A stretch of 64,000 bases of DNA, taken from positions 558,001-622,000 of the forward strand of contig NC_014041.1 in the NCBI RefSeq assembly GCF_000023465.1, in the 5' to 3' direction. Each line of letters starts with the position of its first letter. The first letter of the stretch is position 1. Under the pieces are notes generated by a model, which was not told the DNA's origin, did not search any database, and saw only the letters and a list, made by a program, of their open reading frames with translations. Both the position numbers and the translations under genes were made by a program. Shown one piece after another: positions 1 through 6,269 of the stretch. Origin of the DNA: Zunongwangia profunda SM-A87. GTDB lineage: Bacteria; Bacteroidota; Bacteroidia; Flavobacteriales; Flavobacteriaceae.

Positions 1-17
1 CTTTCTTTTTCAAACCC

Positions 18-302
18 CTAGAAATTTAATTCTATAATATTGGGGTTTTCCGAAACACTTGTTTTTCGCGTGTCCAAATCCATTTCATCGTAAACGTCGA
101 AAGTGGGTCCATTCACGGAGGTACTTACCTGACAGGTATAGGGGTCATCTTCTTGATTAGAACAATTTTGCTCATCAATTTCAAGCCAAGAATTATTTAC
201 TCGGATATAATCACTGGCCTGCTCTTTAGTGTTTACTGTCGTAAACGACATTCCGATAGTACTAACAAAGGCTAGTGCTGGTAATAAGCTTTTAAATTTC
301 AT
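18..302 (-). CDS. DUF6520-type small secreted protein
   Basis: I assign this 94-residue protein to the DUF6520 group of small Flavobacteriia exported proteins because of its opening (lysines, then LLPALAFVSTIGMSFTTVNT), which reads as a signal peptide. The open frame extends nine codons further upstream, but the Met at 302 puts the signal peptide at the N-terminus, so I chose it. The mature part is acidic and has only two cysteines, about residues 47 and 57, ten apart, which would suit a disulfide loop. It lies 68 nt downstream of a MauE/DoxX membrane protein on the same strand, so the two are probably co-transcribed. The biochemical function of DUF6520 proteins is not known to me. Confidence 0.7.
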   Translation of the reverse strand: MKFKSLLPALAFVSTIGMSFTTVNTKEQASDYIRVNNSWLEIDEQNCSNQEDDPYTCQVSTSVNGPTFDVYDEMDLDTRKTSVSENPNIIELNF

Positions 303-370
303 AATTTTAGAATTTAAATGGTTAAACAAATGCCTACTTTTTTCTACAGGTGTTCGGCTAATTCCCTGAT

Positions 371-838
371 CTATCGCGATAATTTTTTTGGTGGAGAAAG
401 TAAATAAATACCGGACAGAGCGAGCGCTTCGCTAAACAGATTAAATAGGAAATGCTGCTTCCAACTCATTTCTGCTAATATTCCACCACAACTACATGGT
501 TGTTGCATCGGAAATATTACAATCCATCCGGTATACATTATGAAAACAAAAATTAAAATCCCCGCACATATAAGCCCAGTATATCTGAATTTAGAAAAGC
601 ACAGGCTCAAGGCCGTTGCAATTTCCACAGCCGGAAGTCCCCAACTTATTATTAAAGCCAATGACTTTCCGAAATAAAGTGGTGTGTTCCTTAAACTGGT
701 ATAAAGCGGATCAATATCAATGAGTTTAGATCCTCCCGTATAGGCAAACAGCAATATGAAATAACAAATTATCCCGTACAACAAGTTCTTCTGTTTCGAA
801 TGCGCTAAGCCCGACCATTGTGTTTTTTCTTCCAACAT
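371..838 (-). CDS. MauE/DoxX-family redox-associated membrane protein
   Basis: This 155-residue protein has four predicted membrane helices (about 20-40, 55-80, 85-110 and 125-147) and a Cys-Ser-Cys-Gly-Gly motif at about 115-119, between helices 3 and 4. This layout fits the MauE/DoxX superfamily; MauE is required to mature a disulfide-rich periplasmic subunit of methylamine dehydrogenase. No mau structural genes are nearby. The likely partner is the two-cysteine secreted protein immediately downstream, which is my inference. It starts at ATG 838, 87 nt after the AraC-type regulator gene on the same strand. A thiol-oxidation or electron-transfer role at the inner membrane is the best guess. 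Confidence 0.7.
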   Translation of the reverse strand: MLEEKTQWSGLAHSKQKNLLYGIICYFILLFAYTGGSKLIDIDPLYTSLRNTPLYFGKSLALIISWGLPAVEIATALSLCFSKFRYTGLICAGILIFVFIMYTGWIVIFPMQQPCSCGGILAEMSWKQHFLFNLFSEALALSGIYLLSPPKKLSR

Positions 839-925
839 TCCTTCTTACTTTTAAATCTTAATCTTTTTTATAATGGATTAAAATTATATATAAATACATT
901 TTAATGAGGAAGATATGTTTAGTAA

Positions 926-1858
926 TTAGGATTTATCATCTAGTTTTCGAAGTTCTGAAGGACTAATCCCATAGGTCTTTTTAAATAAGGCAGAAAAAGT
1001 TGAGGTGTGTGGAAATCCGAAGAGTGTTGCTATAGTATCAATATTTTCATCGGTACTACTAAGTATCATTCGAGCATGATGCAAACGCTCCTTACGGTGA
1101 TATCTATAAATAGTATCATTATATAGTTCTTTAAAGCCTTTTTTTAATTTATCCTGATTCATAAACATTGCTGAAGCCAGTTCTTCTATAGTCGGTAATT
1201 TTTTCTGTAAGTGTCGATCAATATAGAATTTAAGCTTTTGAATCGTTTCAATGTCCTCCTTGGTTTTTAATATTTTAAGGGGAGTTTCCTTTGCTTTCTT
1301 ATTTTGTAAGACTTTGCGCTGCTCCTTACTTATCATTAATGGGTTAGATTCAATAATCTGTGAGCCCATAATTAAATAATGATCTTTTAGTTTGGGATAC
1401 TGAATATGGAATAAGGTGCAAAATAGTTCCTGAGATAAGCCTTTATTAGTTGTGAAGCTCATGCGAAAAGGACAGCTTTGTCGCTTGCTATTAGGGAAGC
1501 TTTTGAACTCTTTTCTGAGGACCTCAAGATCATCCTGATGAATTAAATCGAATATCGATGACTTTCCCGGAATAATGGTATGAGGTATCGGAAATGAAGT
1601 TGTAATTAATTGGTATTGAGTGTTCAATAGAAAAATATACTGCACAATACAGCGCTTTATTTCAGATCTGGTGCCAAATATAAATGGATTATAGGCGTGA
1701 CTAAGATCATCGCTAAGCATATTTATAGAGCTAATAATATCTTCGATATTATCGTTATGATCAGATCTGGGTATTCTGTGGGTAAAGTTACCCGACCCCA
1801 TTAATAGCAATACTTCCTTAATTGCCTCAAGCCGTTTTGTATTTTCAGGTTGGTTCAT
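926..1858 (-). CDS. AraC-family regulator with HAMP-like and PAS-like N-terminus
   Basis: The last ~100 residues (about 208-305) form an AraC/XylS DNA-binding domain with two helix-turn-helix units, including the typical IATLFGFPHTSTFSALFKK recognition region and the ISPSELRK end. Residues about 14-55 resemble a HAMP or dimerisation segment (GNFTHRIP, then IISSINMLSDDL). Residues about 70-170 look like a PAS fold. No membrane helix is visible, so it is probably cytoplasmic and senses a ligand through the PAS-like part. It sits 21 nt downstream of the STAS-like gene and upstream of the MauE and DUF6520 genes, so it may control this small cluster. Confidence 0.8.
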   Translation of the reverse strand: MNQPENTKRLEAIKEVLLLMGSGNFTHRIPRSDHNDNIEDIISSINMLSDDLSHAYNPFIFGTRSEIKRCIVQYIFLLNTQYQLITTSFPIPHTIIPGKSSIFDLIHQDDLEVLRKEFKSFPNSKRQSCPFRMSFTTNKGLSQELFCTLFHIQYPKLKDHYLIMGSQIIESNPLMISKEQRKVLQNKKAKETPLKILKTKEDIETIQKLKFYIDRHLQKKLPTIEELASAMFMNQDKLKKGFKELYNDTIYRYHRKERLHHARMILSSTDENIDTIATLFGFPHTSTFSALFKKTYGISPSELRKLDDKS

Positions 1859-1879
1859 GGTATTGTGATTTAGGTTAGG

Positions 1880-2251
1880 TTACAGCTGGTGTATATAAGC
1901 TTTTCCCTCAGTAGGATCTCTAAAAATCCGTATGGGAATACCAAACTTTCGGCTAATTTTATAATAGCGTGCAAAGGTATCTGTGCGATGCTCCTCAACA
2001 ATAAAAGCAATTGCGATAATTCCCCAAACTCCTTCTTTGGTCAGGTATATTCTGGCATCATAATCCACTTTTAAAAGTCCTCGAATATCACAATAGACGG
2101 CATATTCCCTCGATTGCTGAAACTGAAGTCGATCCGCAACAATTTTTTTGGCGCCCTGGAGGTTAAGTATAGTATTTGGTTTAAAAATTACATAAAGAAT
2201 ATGATCTTCAATCCAGAACTCCGCATAAATATTCGAGTAATGCTTCTGCAT
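1880..2251 (-). CDS. STAS/SEC14-like small cytoplasmic protein
   Basis: This 123-residue protein has no signal peptide or membrane helix. The alternation of strands and helices resembles small STAS/SpoIIAA-like folds: a β-strand pair (FWIEDHILYVIFKP), a helix (NLQGAKKIVADRLQF), a buried strand (YAVYCDIRGLL), a further helix and IAIAFIVEE. I assign it to that group on pattern alone. It begins the apparent minus-strand unit and is followed after 21 nt by the AraC-type regulator. That spacing suggests co-transcription and perhaps a regulatory partnership such as protein-protein control of the regulator. No catalytic motif is seen. Confidence 0.55.
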   Translation of the reverse strand: MQKHYSNIYAEFWIEDHILYVIFKPNTILNLQGAKKIVADRLQFQQSREYAVYCDIRGLLKVDYDARIYLTKEGVWGIIAIAFIVEEHRTDTFARYYKISRKFGIPIRIFRDPTEGKAYIHQL

Positions 2252-2637
2252 TTGAATATAATTTGGGGGGAGTTAAGATTCTAAGTTAATGAAATCGCTT
2301 TAAATGTAATTATCAAAGAAGAAGTGATTCATATATAACAGGAATTAGTTATGCAGAAGTGTTTTTATAAACTGATCCTGGTTTTAATAGTTATAGGAGT
2401 GGGTAAGCCAAACTTTTTTAGTAGGCTCCAATGCATTGAACACTTTATAAGTTCTGAGTATAACAATGGCGATACAATGCTTTGTTCGATGTTTTAATAC
2501 TCATTACTAAATCGTTTGATGTATTTTGACAGGCAGTCACTTTGATGGTAGAAGAAAGAAACCATGAGTAATAGCTAAGTATTCGCAACGCCTATGGGGC
2601 AGGGGAGAATACTAATATGCATCTAGGTTACTTAAAT
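2252..2637. other. 386-base intergenic stretch
   Basis: No conserved gene is recognised between the STAS-like gene and the first YceI gene. The stretch is AT-rich and holds one short plus-strand frame (2351-2497, listed separately). I see no tRNA, strong hairpin or repeat. The promoter of the minus-strand STAS/AraC unit should lie at its left end, but no clear TAnnTTTG box is visible there. Confidence 0.5.
2351..2497 (+). CDS. candidate 48-residue small membrane peptide
   Basis: An ATG-initiated frame of 48 codons starts with a short basic stretch and a hydrophobic run (FYKLILVLIVIGVG), like a membrane anchor or signal sequence. A polar tail with two further cysteines follows. It is on the opposite strand to both neighbours and has no obvious homologue that I recognise. 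It could be a real small protein, the remnant of an exported protein, or chance. There is no clear ribosome-binding site, which is uninformative in Bacteroidota. Confidence 0.22.
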   Translation: MQKCFYKLILVLIVIGVGKPNFFSRLQCIEHFISSEYNNGDTMLCSMF

Positions 2638-3207
2638 CTATTCCTCAAAATAAAGGTCAAAATCAATTTGTATTTCTTTTTTTACTTTTATCAAGCCAAA
2701 GACTTTTTTAGGAGGTTCCAGTTTAAAATCATCAATATTTAAATGAATTATTCCGGTATAATTTGACTTTAAGTTGTCAATTTTTACCGGAACCTGATAA
2801 GATTTTTCAATTCCGGCAATTTCAATATTTAATGTAATTAAAGCAGAGTGCTGAGTTAGGAATTTAAGTTCTTGCAGATCCAAAAAAATAAATGGATATT
2901 GTTCAGATTTAATGAGTGCTTCAAAATCCCGGTTTATGGGTCGGCTTCCGCAATCAAATGCCTTCGCATTAAGTTTTAGAGAAGTGTTTTCGAAAAATAG
3001 TGTTTGGTTGTTCCTTCTAAATCTTGTGCTTAGTTTTTCGGGCAATTCTTGCGGATTAAAAACACAGGTGAAACTATTGATATTGGTATCTCCACTAATT
3101 TTTAATTGAGATTCTTTAGAAATCAGTAATGTTTTTTGTTCCAGATTTTGCGAGGAGAGTATAGTACTGGTTAATAGAGTAAATAGAAAAATAGCTATAG
3201 TTTTCAT
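2638..3207 (-). CDS. YceI-family periplasmic protein
   Basis: This 189-residue protein has an N-terminal signal peptide (MKTIAIFLFTLLTSTILSSQ). The rest is a lipocalin-like YceI pattern: a TNINSFTC segment near the start, SEQYPFIFLDL in the middle, an ITLNIEIAGIEKSYQVPV strand pair and a C-terminal VKKEIQIDFDLYF strand. YceI proteins are β-barrels that bind isoprenoid or amphiphilic ligands in the periplasm; the ligand here is unknown. It is a paralogue of the 4611-5150 gene. A strong hairpin separates it from the porin gene upstream, so it may be only partly co-transcribed with it. Confidence 0.8.
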   Translation of the reverse strand: MKTIAIFLFTLLTSTILSSQNLEQKTLLISKESQLKISGDTNINSFTCVFNPQELPEKLSTRFRRNNQTLFFENTSLKLNAKAFDCGSRPINRDFEALIKSEQYPFIFLDLQELKFLTQHSALITLNIEIAGIEKSYQVPVKIDNLKSNYTGIIHLNIDDFKLEPPKKVFGLIKVKKEIQIDFDLYFEE

Positions 3208-3259
3208 TGCAAGGGGAATTTAATGAAACCTTCATCTAAAATTAAACTAGAAATAAGAA

Positions 3260-3292
3260 AAATAGGAGAGCGATTCCTTCGCTCTCCTATTT
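3260..3292 (-). terminator. intrinsic terminator after porin gene
   Basis: A perfect 14-bp stem (3260-3273 with 3279-3292) encloses a five-base loop. The stem core is AGGAGAGCGA. On the minus strand the hairpin is followed by a U-rich run (complement of 3248-3260). It begins 15 nt downstream of the porin stop codon, so it most likely ends the yceI-porin transcript. Confidence 0.85.
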
Positions 3293-3307
3293 GTAATTTG
3301 AATTTAT

Positions 3308-4588
3308 TTAAAAGCTAATCACTGCTTCAACTGTTGCGCCGTTGAATTTACCGTCGTTTAAAATACTTGTTTGGCTAAAGTCATCATAGTTTTGAACTAC
3401 ATATTCAGCTTTTAGTAGAATGTTTTTGGTCATAAACCATCCTGCGGCTGCTTGAAATCTGTTGATGTTTACATCTTGTCCAGAAATATCTTCAGCGTCA
3501 ACTACATTGTAACGAGCACCGATGTACATATTTTCATCAAGTCCAAATCTGTAAATTAACTCACCTGCATATTGGTTAGCAGTTCTGTCATCAACTTCAG
3601 CACTGCCTTTTCCTGTAGCAGTTTCAATGGTTCCAAAGAATTCAAGACCTCTGTATTTCACGAAAGGGTTAATCATTATGGCAGTTATTTCGTTAGATAA
3701 TTTAGGGTCGTATCTTGAAGCTCTGAAATCATCGCTTTCACTACCTAGTGCTTGCATTACATTATAATATCTGGCACCTGCTCTATCTGCGCTGTATAAA
3801 TAAGTGTTAGGAATATAGCCAGTGTTATACATAGAACCAGTAAGGCGTACTCTTAAATCATTATTAATTTGTTTGTCATAACCTAATTTTGCAAGGAACG
3901 ATGCTCCACCGGTTTTGCCATAATCATTTTCGCTAACAGATTGATTCAATTTACCATTGGTAAAACCTACCATACCTATAAATCCGTTACGACGATAGTA
4001 TAGCTCGGCTCCTACTTCGGTAGTAAAAGCATCCATAATTAGGTTTCCTACAAATGGATTGTAGATAGCTTGTGCGTTATCTGATCTACGGAAGTGAGCA
4101 TCACCATAGTTATTTTCCATATGACCAATTTTAATAGTGGTGTATTTCATAACATCCTCTAAAAAGTTTTTGTGCACAAAGTCTAATTTATCTACCAACA
4201 AATATCCCCCTTTTACATAAGGTTCATTGTGGTGTCTGGAAGACAAGTAAGTACGTAGGTGCATTCTAATCCCTTCGTAAAGCGCAACGTCTATATCGAA
4301 ATTGGCAGTAGGAAGGTTAAAGTTTTCACCTATACCTTGTATTTGATACCCCTCTAAATTAGCATTTTCGTTATCTAAAGCCTGGAACTGTAAGGCGAAG
4401 GCTCCACCAATTCTAACTTTCAATCCATCGAAGGTAGAAATGGTATCTTTAGGGGCTTCAAAAACATTTATACCATCCTTGTCTGGTTCACGATAATTAT
4501 CAAGATTTCTGTCGTTTTGTGCTTGTATATTACCGATTCCAAGGAATAAAAAGGAGGCAATTGCGAAGATTTTAAATATAGTTCTCAT
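3308..4588 (-). CDS. porin-like outer-membrane β-barrel protein
   Basis: This 426-residue protein has a signal peptide (to about residue 23, ending in IQAQ). Amphipathic strands rich in aromatic residues and glycine follow, for example LKVRIGGAFALQFQAL, MYIGARYNVVDAE and ILLKAEYVVQNYDDF. The last residue is Phe (ATVEAVISF), as is typical for barrels inserted by BamA. The overall look fits the OprO/OprP-like porin families of Bacteroidota. Substrate specificity cannot be read. It lies 22 nt downstream of a YceI gene with which it is probably co-transcribed, and is followed by a strong terminator. Confidence 0.7.
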   Translation of the reverse strand: MRTIFKIFAIASFLFLGIGNIQAQNDRNLDNYREPDKDGINVFEAPKDTISTFDGLKVRIGGAFALQFQALDNENANLEGYQIQGIGENFNLPTANFDIDVALYEGIRMHLRTYLSSRHHNEPYVKGGYLLVDKLDFVHKNFLEDVMKYTTIKIGHMENNYGDAHFRRSDNAQAIYNPFVGNLIMDAFTTEVGAELYYRRNGFIGMVGFTNGKLNQSVSENDYGKTGGASFLAKLGYDKQINNDLRVRLTGSMYNTGYIPNTYLYSADRAGARYYNVMQALGSESDDFRASRYDPKLSNEITAIMINPFVKYRGLEFFGTIETATGKGSAEVDDRTANQYAGELIYRFGLDENMYIGARYNVVDAEDISGQDVNINRFQAAAGWFMTKNILLKAEYVVQNYDDFSQTSILNDGKFNGATVEAVISF

Positions 4589-4610
4589 ATTAATAGTATT
4601 ATGTTGTTGA

Positions 4611-5150
4611 TTATTGGTTTACTTGAAAATTAAAGTTTATGGTTACTTCTTCCCCTGTTTTAATGGTTCCCATAAGTGCTGTTGGAGGTTCAACACCGTA
4701 ATGAGTCATGTTTATCTTGTATTTTCCTGAAATCTCTATGCTTTCACCAGATTTTTTGGTACTTACTGGAATAGAAACTGTTTTGGATTTTCCGTTAATG
4801 ATAAGATGACCTTTTATTTTACTGGAACTTACTTCTGTAGAGCTGAATTTTATAGTGGGGTAATCATCTTCGTTAAGTGCTTTGTAAGCATTTTTGTCCA
4901 TTCCTCCTTTTCCGCTTTCCAGGGATTTAACGGGGATTTCTATTGAAATTTCAGAAATAGTTCCGTTGCTGCTTTGAACAGTTCCTACAGCTTTTTCTGA
5001 AGTCATTTCCCAGTCGTGAATGTTGGAAGTACCTTCGACAAGGATTTCAGTTTTAATTGGTTTTAGGTTCTGACTGTTTACCGATGCTCCTACAAAAAGA
5101 AAAGCTAGTAGGGCGAATACTGCATAATAGTTGAGGGATTTTGTTTTCAT
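4611..5150 (-). CDS. YceI-family periplasmic protein
   Basis: This 179-residue protein has a signal peptide (to about residue 26, ending ASVNSQ) and a complete YceI domain. Visible landmarks are VEGTSNIHDWEM near the start, the central NEDDYPTIKFSSTEV segment, KGHLIINGKSKTVSIPV and the C-terminal GEEVTINFNFQV strand. YceI domains bind lipophilic molecules such as polyisoprenoids in the periplasm. It is the first gene of a minus-strand unit with the porin-like gene (22-nt gap) and is divergent from upxY. The Met at 5150 directly precedes the signal peptide. Confidence 0.85.
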   Translation of the reverse strand: MKTKSLNYYAVFALLAFLFVGASVNSQNLKPIKTEILVEGTSNIHDWEMTSEKAVGTVQSSNGTISEISIEIPVKSLESGKGGMDKNAYKALNEDDYPTIKFSSTEVSSSKIKGHLIINGKSKTVSIPVSTKKSGESIEISGKYKINMTHYGVEPPTALMGTIKTGEEVTINFNFQVNQ

Positions 5151-5448
5151 GGCTTTATTGTTTTTGTTTGATACAAATGTCTCCCAATAGGCCAGTTTAA
5201 ATTATGATTATTATCATGTTTCGTAGAAAATACGGTTAGTTTTTGAAGACTTGTTAACTATAACGCTGTAGTTTTGGAAAGGTTTAGGTGTATCGGTAAA
5301 TAATTCATTCGTACGGATAAAATCGAGTGAAAACATTTATATTTACAACTTCAAAATTCAGATCAACGAAAATTATTTAAAAAACCCCCCGGATTCGTTT
5401 TTTAAATTTCTTACCCCAGCTAGTTTTCAATATTTAAAAGTTATTGGT
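5151..5448. promoter_or_regulatory. divergent regulatory region, yceI / upxY
   Basis: This 298-nt region must hold the promoters for both flanking genes. A near-consensus plus-strand -7 box, TATATTTA (consensus TAnnTTTG), lies at 5338-5345 and would start the upxY transcript near 5352. In the resulting leader an 11-bp inverted repeat (5375-5385 with 5397-5407, AT-rich stem, C/G-containing loop) could form a hairpin. On the minus strand only a weaker match (complement of CAAATGTC near 5174) is seen for yceI. Confidence 0.4.
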
Positions 5449-5943
5449 ATGCCCTGGTATGTAATTTATACAAAACCAAAATCAGAGATTAAGACCGCCC
5501 AAAGGCTGGAGAAAATTGGGGTAGAGGTTTTTTGTCCCGTTAAGAATGAGATACGACAATGGAGTGATCGTAAAAAAAAGTTTACAGTCCCATTATTTAC
5601 TTCTTATTTGTTTGTTAGGCTGGAGGAAAAAGATCGTGCAATCGTGTTTGAAGTGCCTGGAGTGAATAATTATTTATTCTGGTTAGGGCAACCTGCGATA
5701 GTTCGTGATAATGAAATCGATATTATTAAAAAGTGGGTAAATGACGATGCAGTAGAGGATATACAACTGATGCATTTAAAAGCAGGAGACCGTCTTATCA
5801 TTAAAAAAGGGGCTTTTAAGGATAGGGAAGCAGTGGTACAGAAGATAGGAAAAAGAAGATGCAAACTTGTGTTACCTACTATGGGAATATTGCTGGAGGC
5901 TAAACTAAATGAAGTTTGCGCTTCTGAAAATTATAGATTATAA
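5449..5943 (+). CDS. upxY: UpxY/NusG-like transcription antiterminator
   Basis: This 164-residue NusG paralogue has an NGN domain at about 1-100, opening PWYVIYTKPKSEIKTAQRL with the typical FCPVKNEIRQWSDRKKK and PLFTSYLFVRL segments. A KOW-like domain follows at about 110-140 (KAGDRLIIKKGAFKDREAVVQ). In Bacteroides such proteins (UpxY) are encoded first in capsule loci and prevent premature termination in the leader of the adjacent operon; RfaH and LoaP act similarly. Here the gene sits directly upstream of a ~30-kb exopolysaccharide unit, separated by a structured 326-nt leader, so a cis-acting antitermination role is strongly suggested. Confidence 0.9.
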   Translation: MPWYVIYTKPKSEIKTAQRLEKIGVEVFCPVKNEIRQWSDRKKKFTVPLFTSYLFVRLEEKDRAIVFEVPGVNNYLFWLGQPAIVRDNEIDIIKKWVNDDAVEDIQLMHLKAGDRLIIKKGAFKDREAVVQKIGKRRCKLVLPTMGILLEAKLNEVCASENYRL

Positions 5944-5969
5944 AAAATAGGGCTATTGCAATTACAGTA

Positions 5970-6013
5970 TTACTATTAAAGTTAATTGTTTTTTGTAATT
6001 AAGATAATAGTAA
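5970..6013. repeat. imperfect palindrome downstream of upxY
   Basis: TTACTATTA (5970-5978) is the exact reverse complement of TAATAGTAA (6005-6013). Nested inside, TTAATT (5982-5987) pairs with AATTAA (5997-6002) around a nine-base T-rich loop. The 15 base pairs are interrupted only by a 3x2 internal loop. It could be an mRNA 3'-end structure of upxY or a protein-binding operator upstream of the 6078 promoter box. Being entirely A/T-paired, it is thermodynamically modest. Confidence 0.5.
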
Positions 6014-6077
6014 CAAAATCTTAAATTTATCTTGGCTAAATTAACATTTATTTATAGGTTAGTGTGCTGTAAATAAA

Positions 6078-6085
6078 TAGATTTG
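6078..6085 (+). promoter_or_regulatory. promoter -7 box for exopolysaccharide unit
   Basis: TAGATTTG matches the Bacteroidota -7 consensus TAnnTTTG exactly. It would start transcription near 6092, about 28 nt before the leader hairpin. No clear TTG -33 element is seen at the usual spacing, so strength is uncertain. Confidence 0.5.
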
Positions 6086-6119
6086 GCGTTCGATTTTATG
6101 AAAAAAATAATTAAAATTT

Positions 6120-6170
6120 AAGAAGATCTGGGTTGTTGGTAAAAACAATGTAGGATCTTTTTTGTTTTTT
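6120..6170 (+). terminator. candidate leader terminator (antitermination target)
   Basis: AAGATC (6123-6128) pairs with GATCTT (6154-6159), extendable to nine pairs outward with one G-U. A second TTGTT/AACAA stem (6133-6137 with 6144-6148) lies inside the loop. The 3' arm runs directly into a T-tract interrupted by one G (6158-6170). It lies between the promoter box and manC, about 100 nt before the start codon. The short, low-GC stem makes it a weak terminator alone, as expected if it is regulated. Confidence 0.55.
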
Positions 6171-6198
6171 AATGAAGCTGTAAGTGAGAGCCCTGGGG

Positions 6199-6226
6199 AC
6201 ATTTAAATGTGACTCCTGTGGCGGAG
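6199..6226 (+). promoter_or_regulatory. palindrome and ops-like motif before manC
   Basis: ACATTTAAATGT (6199-6210) is a perfect 12-bp palindrome. Ten bases on, CTCC and GGAG (6213-6216 and 6223-6226) can close a small hairpin. Its 3' arm contains GGCGGAG, one base short of the enterobacterial ops core GGCGGTAG recognised by RfaH. Whether UpxY proteins read such a motif is unknown, so the resemblance may be chance. Confidence 0.25.
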
Positions 6227-6269
6227 CCTTGGAAAATCTTATCTTTAAAGCAAACTAATTAAATAAAAT

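Larger units (their letters stand above)
5944..6269 (+). promoter_or_regulatory. leader of exopolysaccharide unit
   Basis: This 326-nt gene-free region between upxY and manC contains, in order: a long imperfect palindrome (5970-6013), a consensus -7 promoter box (6078-6085), a hairpin followed by a T-tract (6120-6170), a 12-bp palindrome (6199-6210) and a GGCGGAG motif (6220-6226). Each is listed separately. The order promoter, terminator, first gene, with an UpxY gene adjacent, is what an antitermination-controlled leader should look like. Confidence 0.6.

Noticed and set aside
5375..5407. Invertible promoter flanked by inverted repeats, as in Bacteroides capsule loci
   Set aside because: The repeat arms are only 11 nt apart and enclose no promoter; no recombinase gene is nearby.
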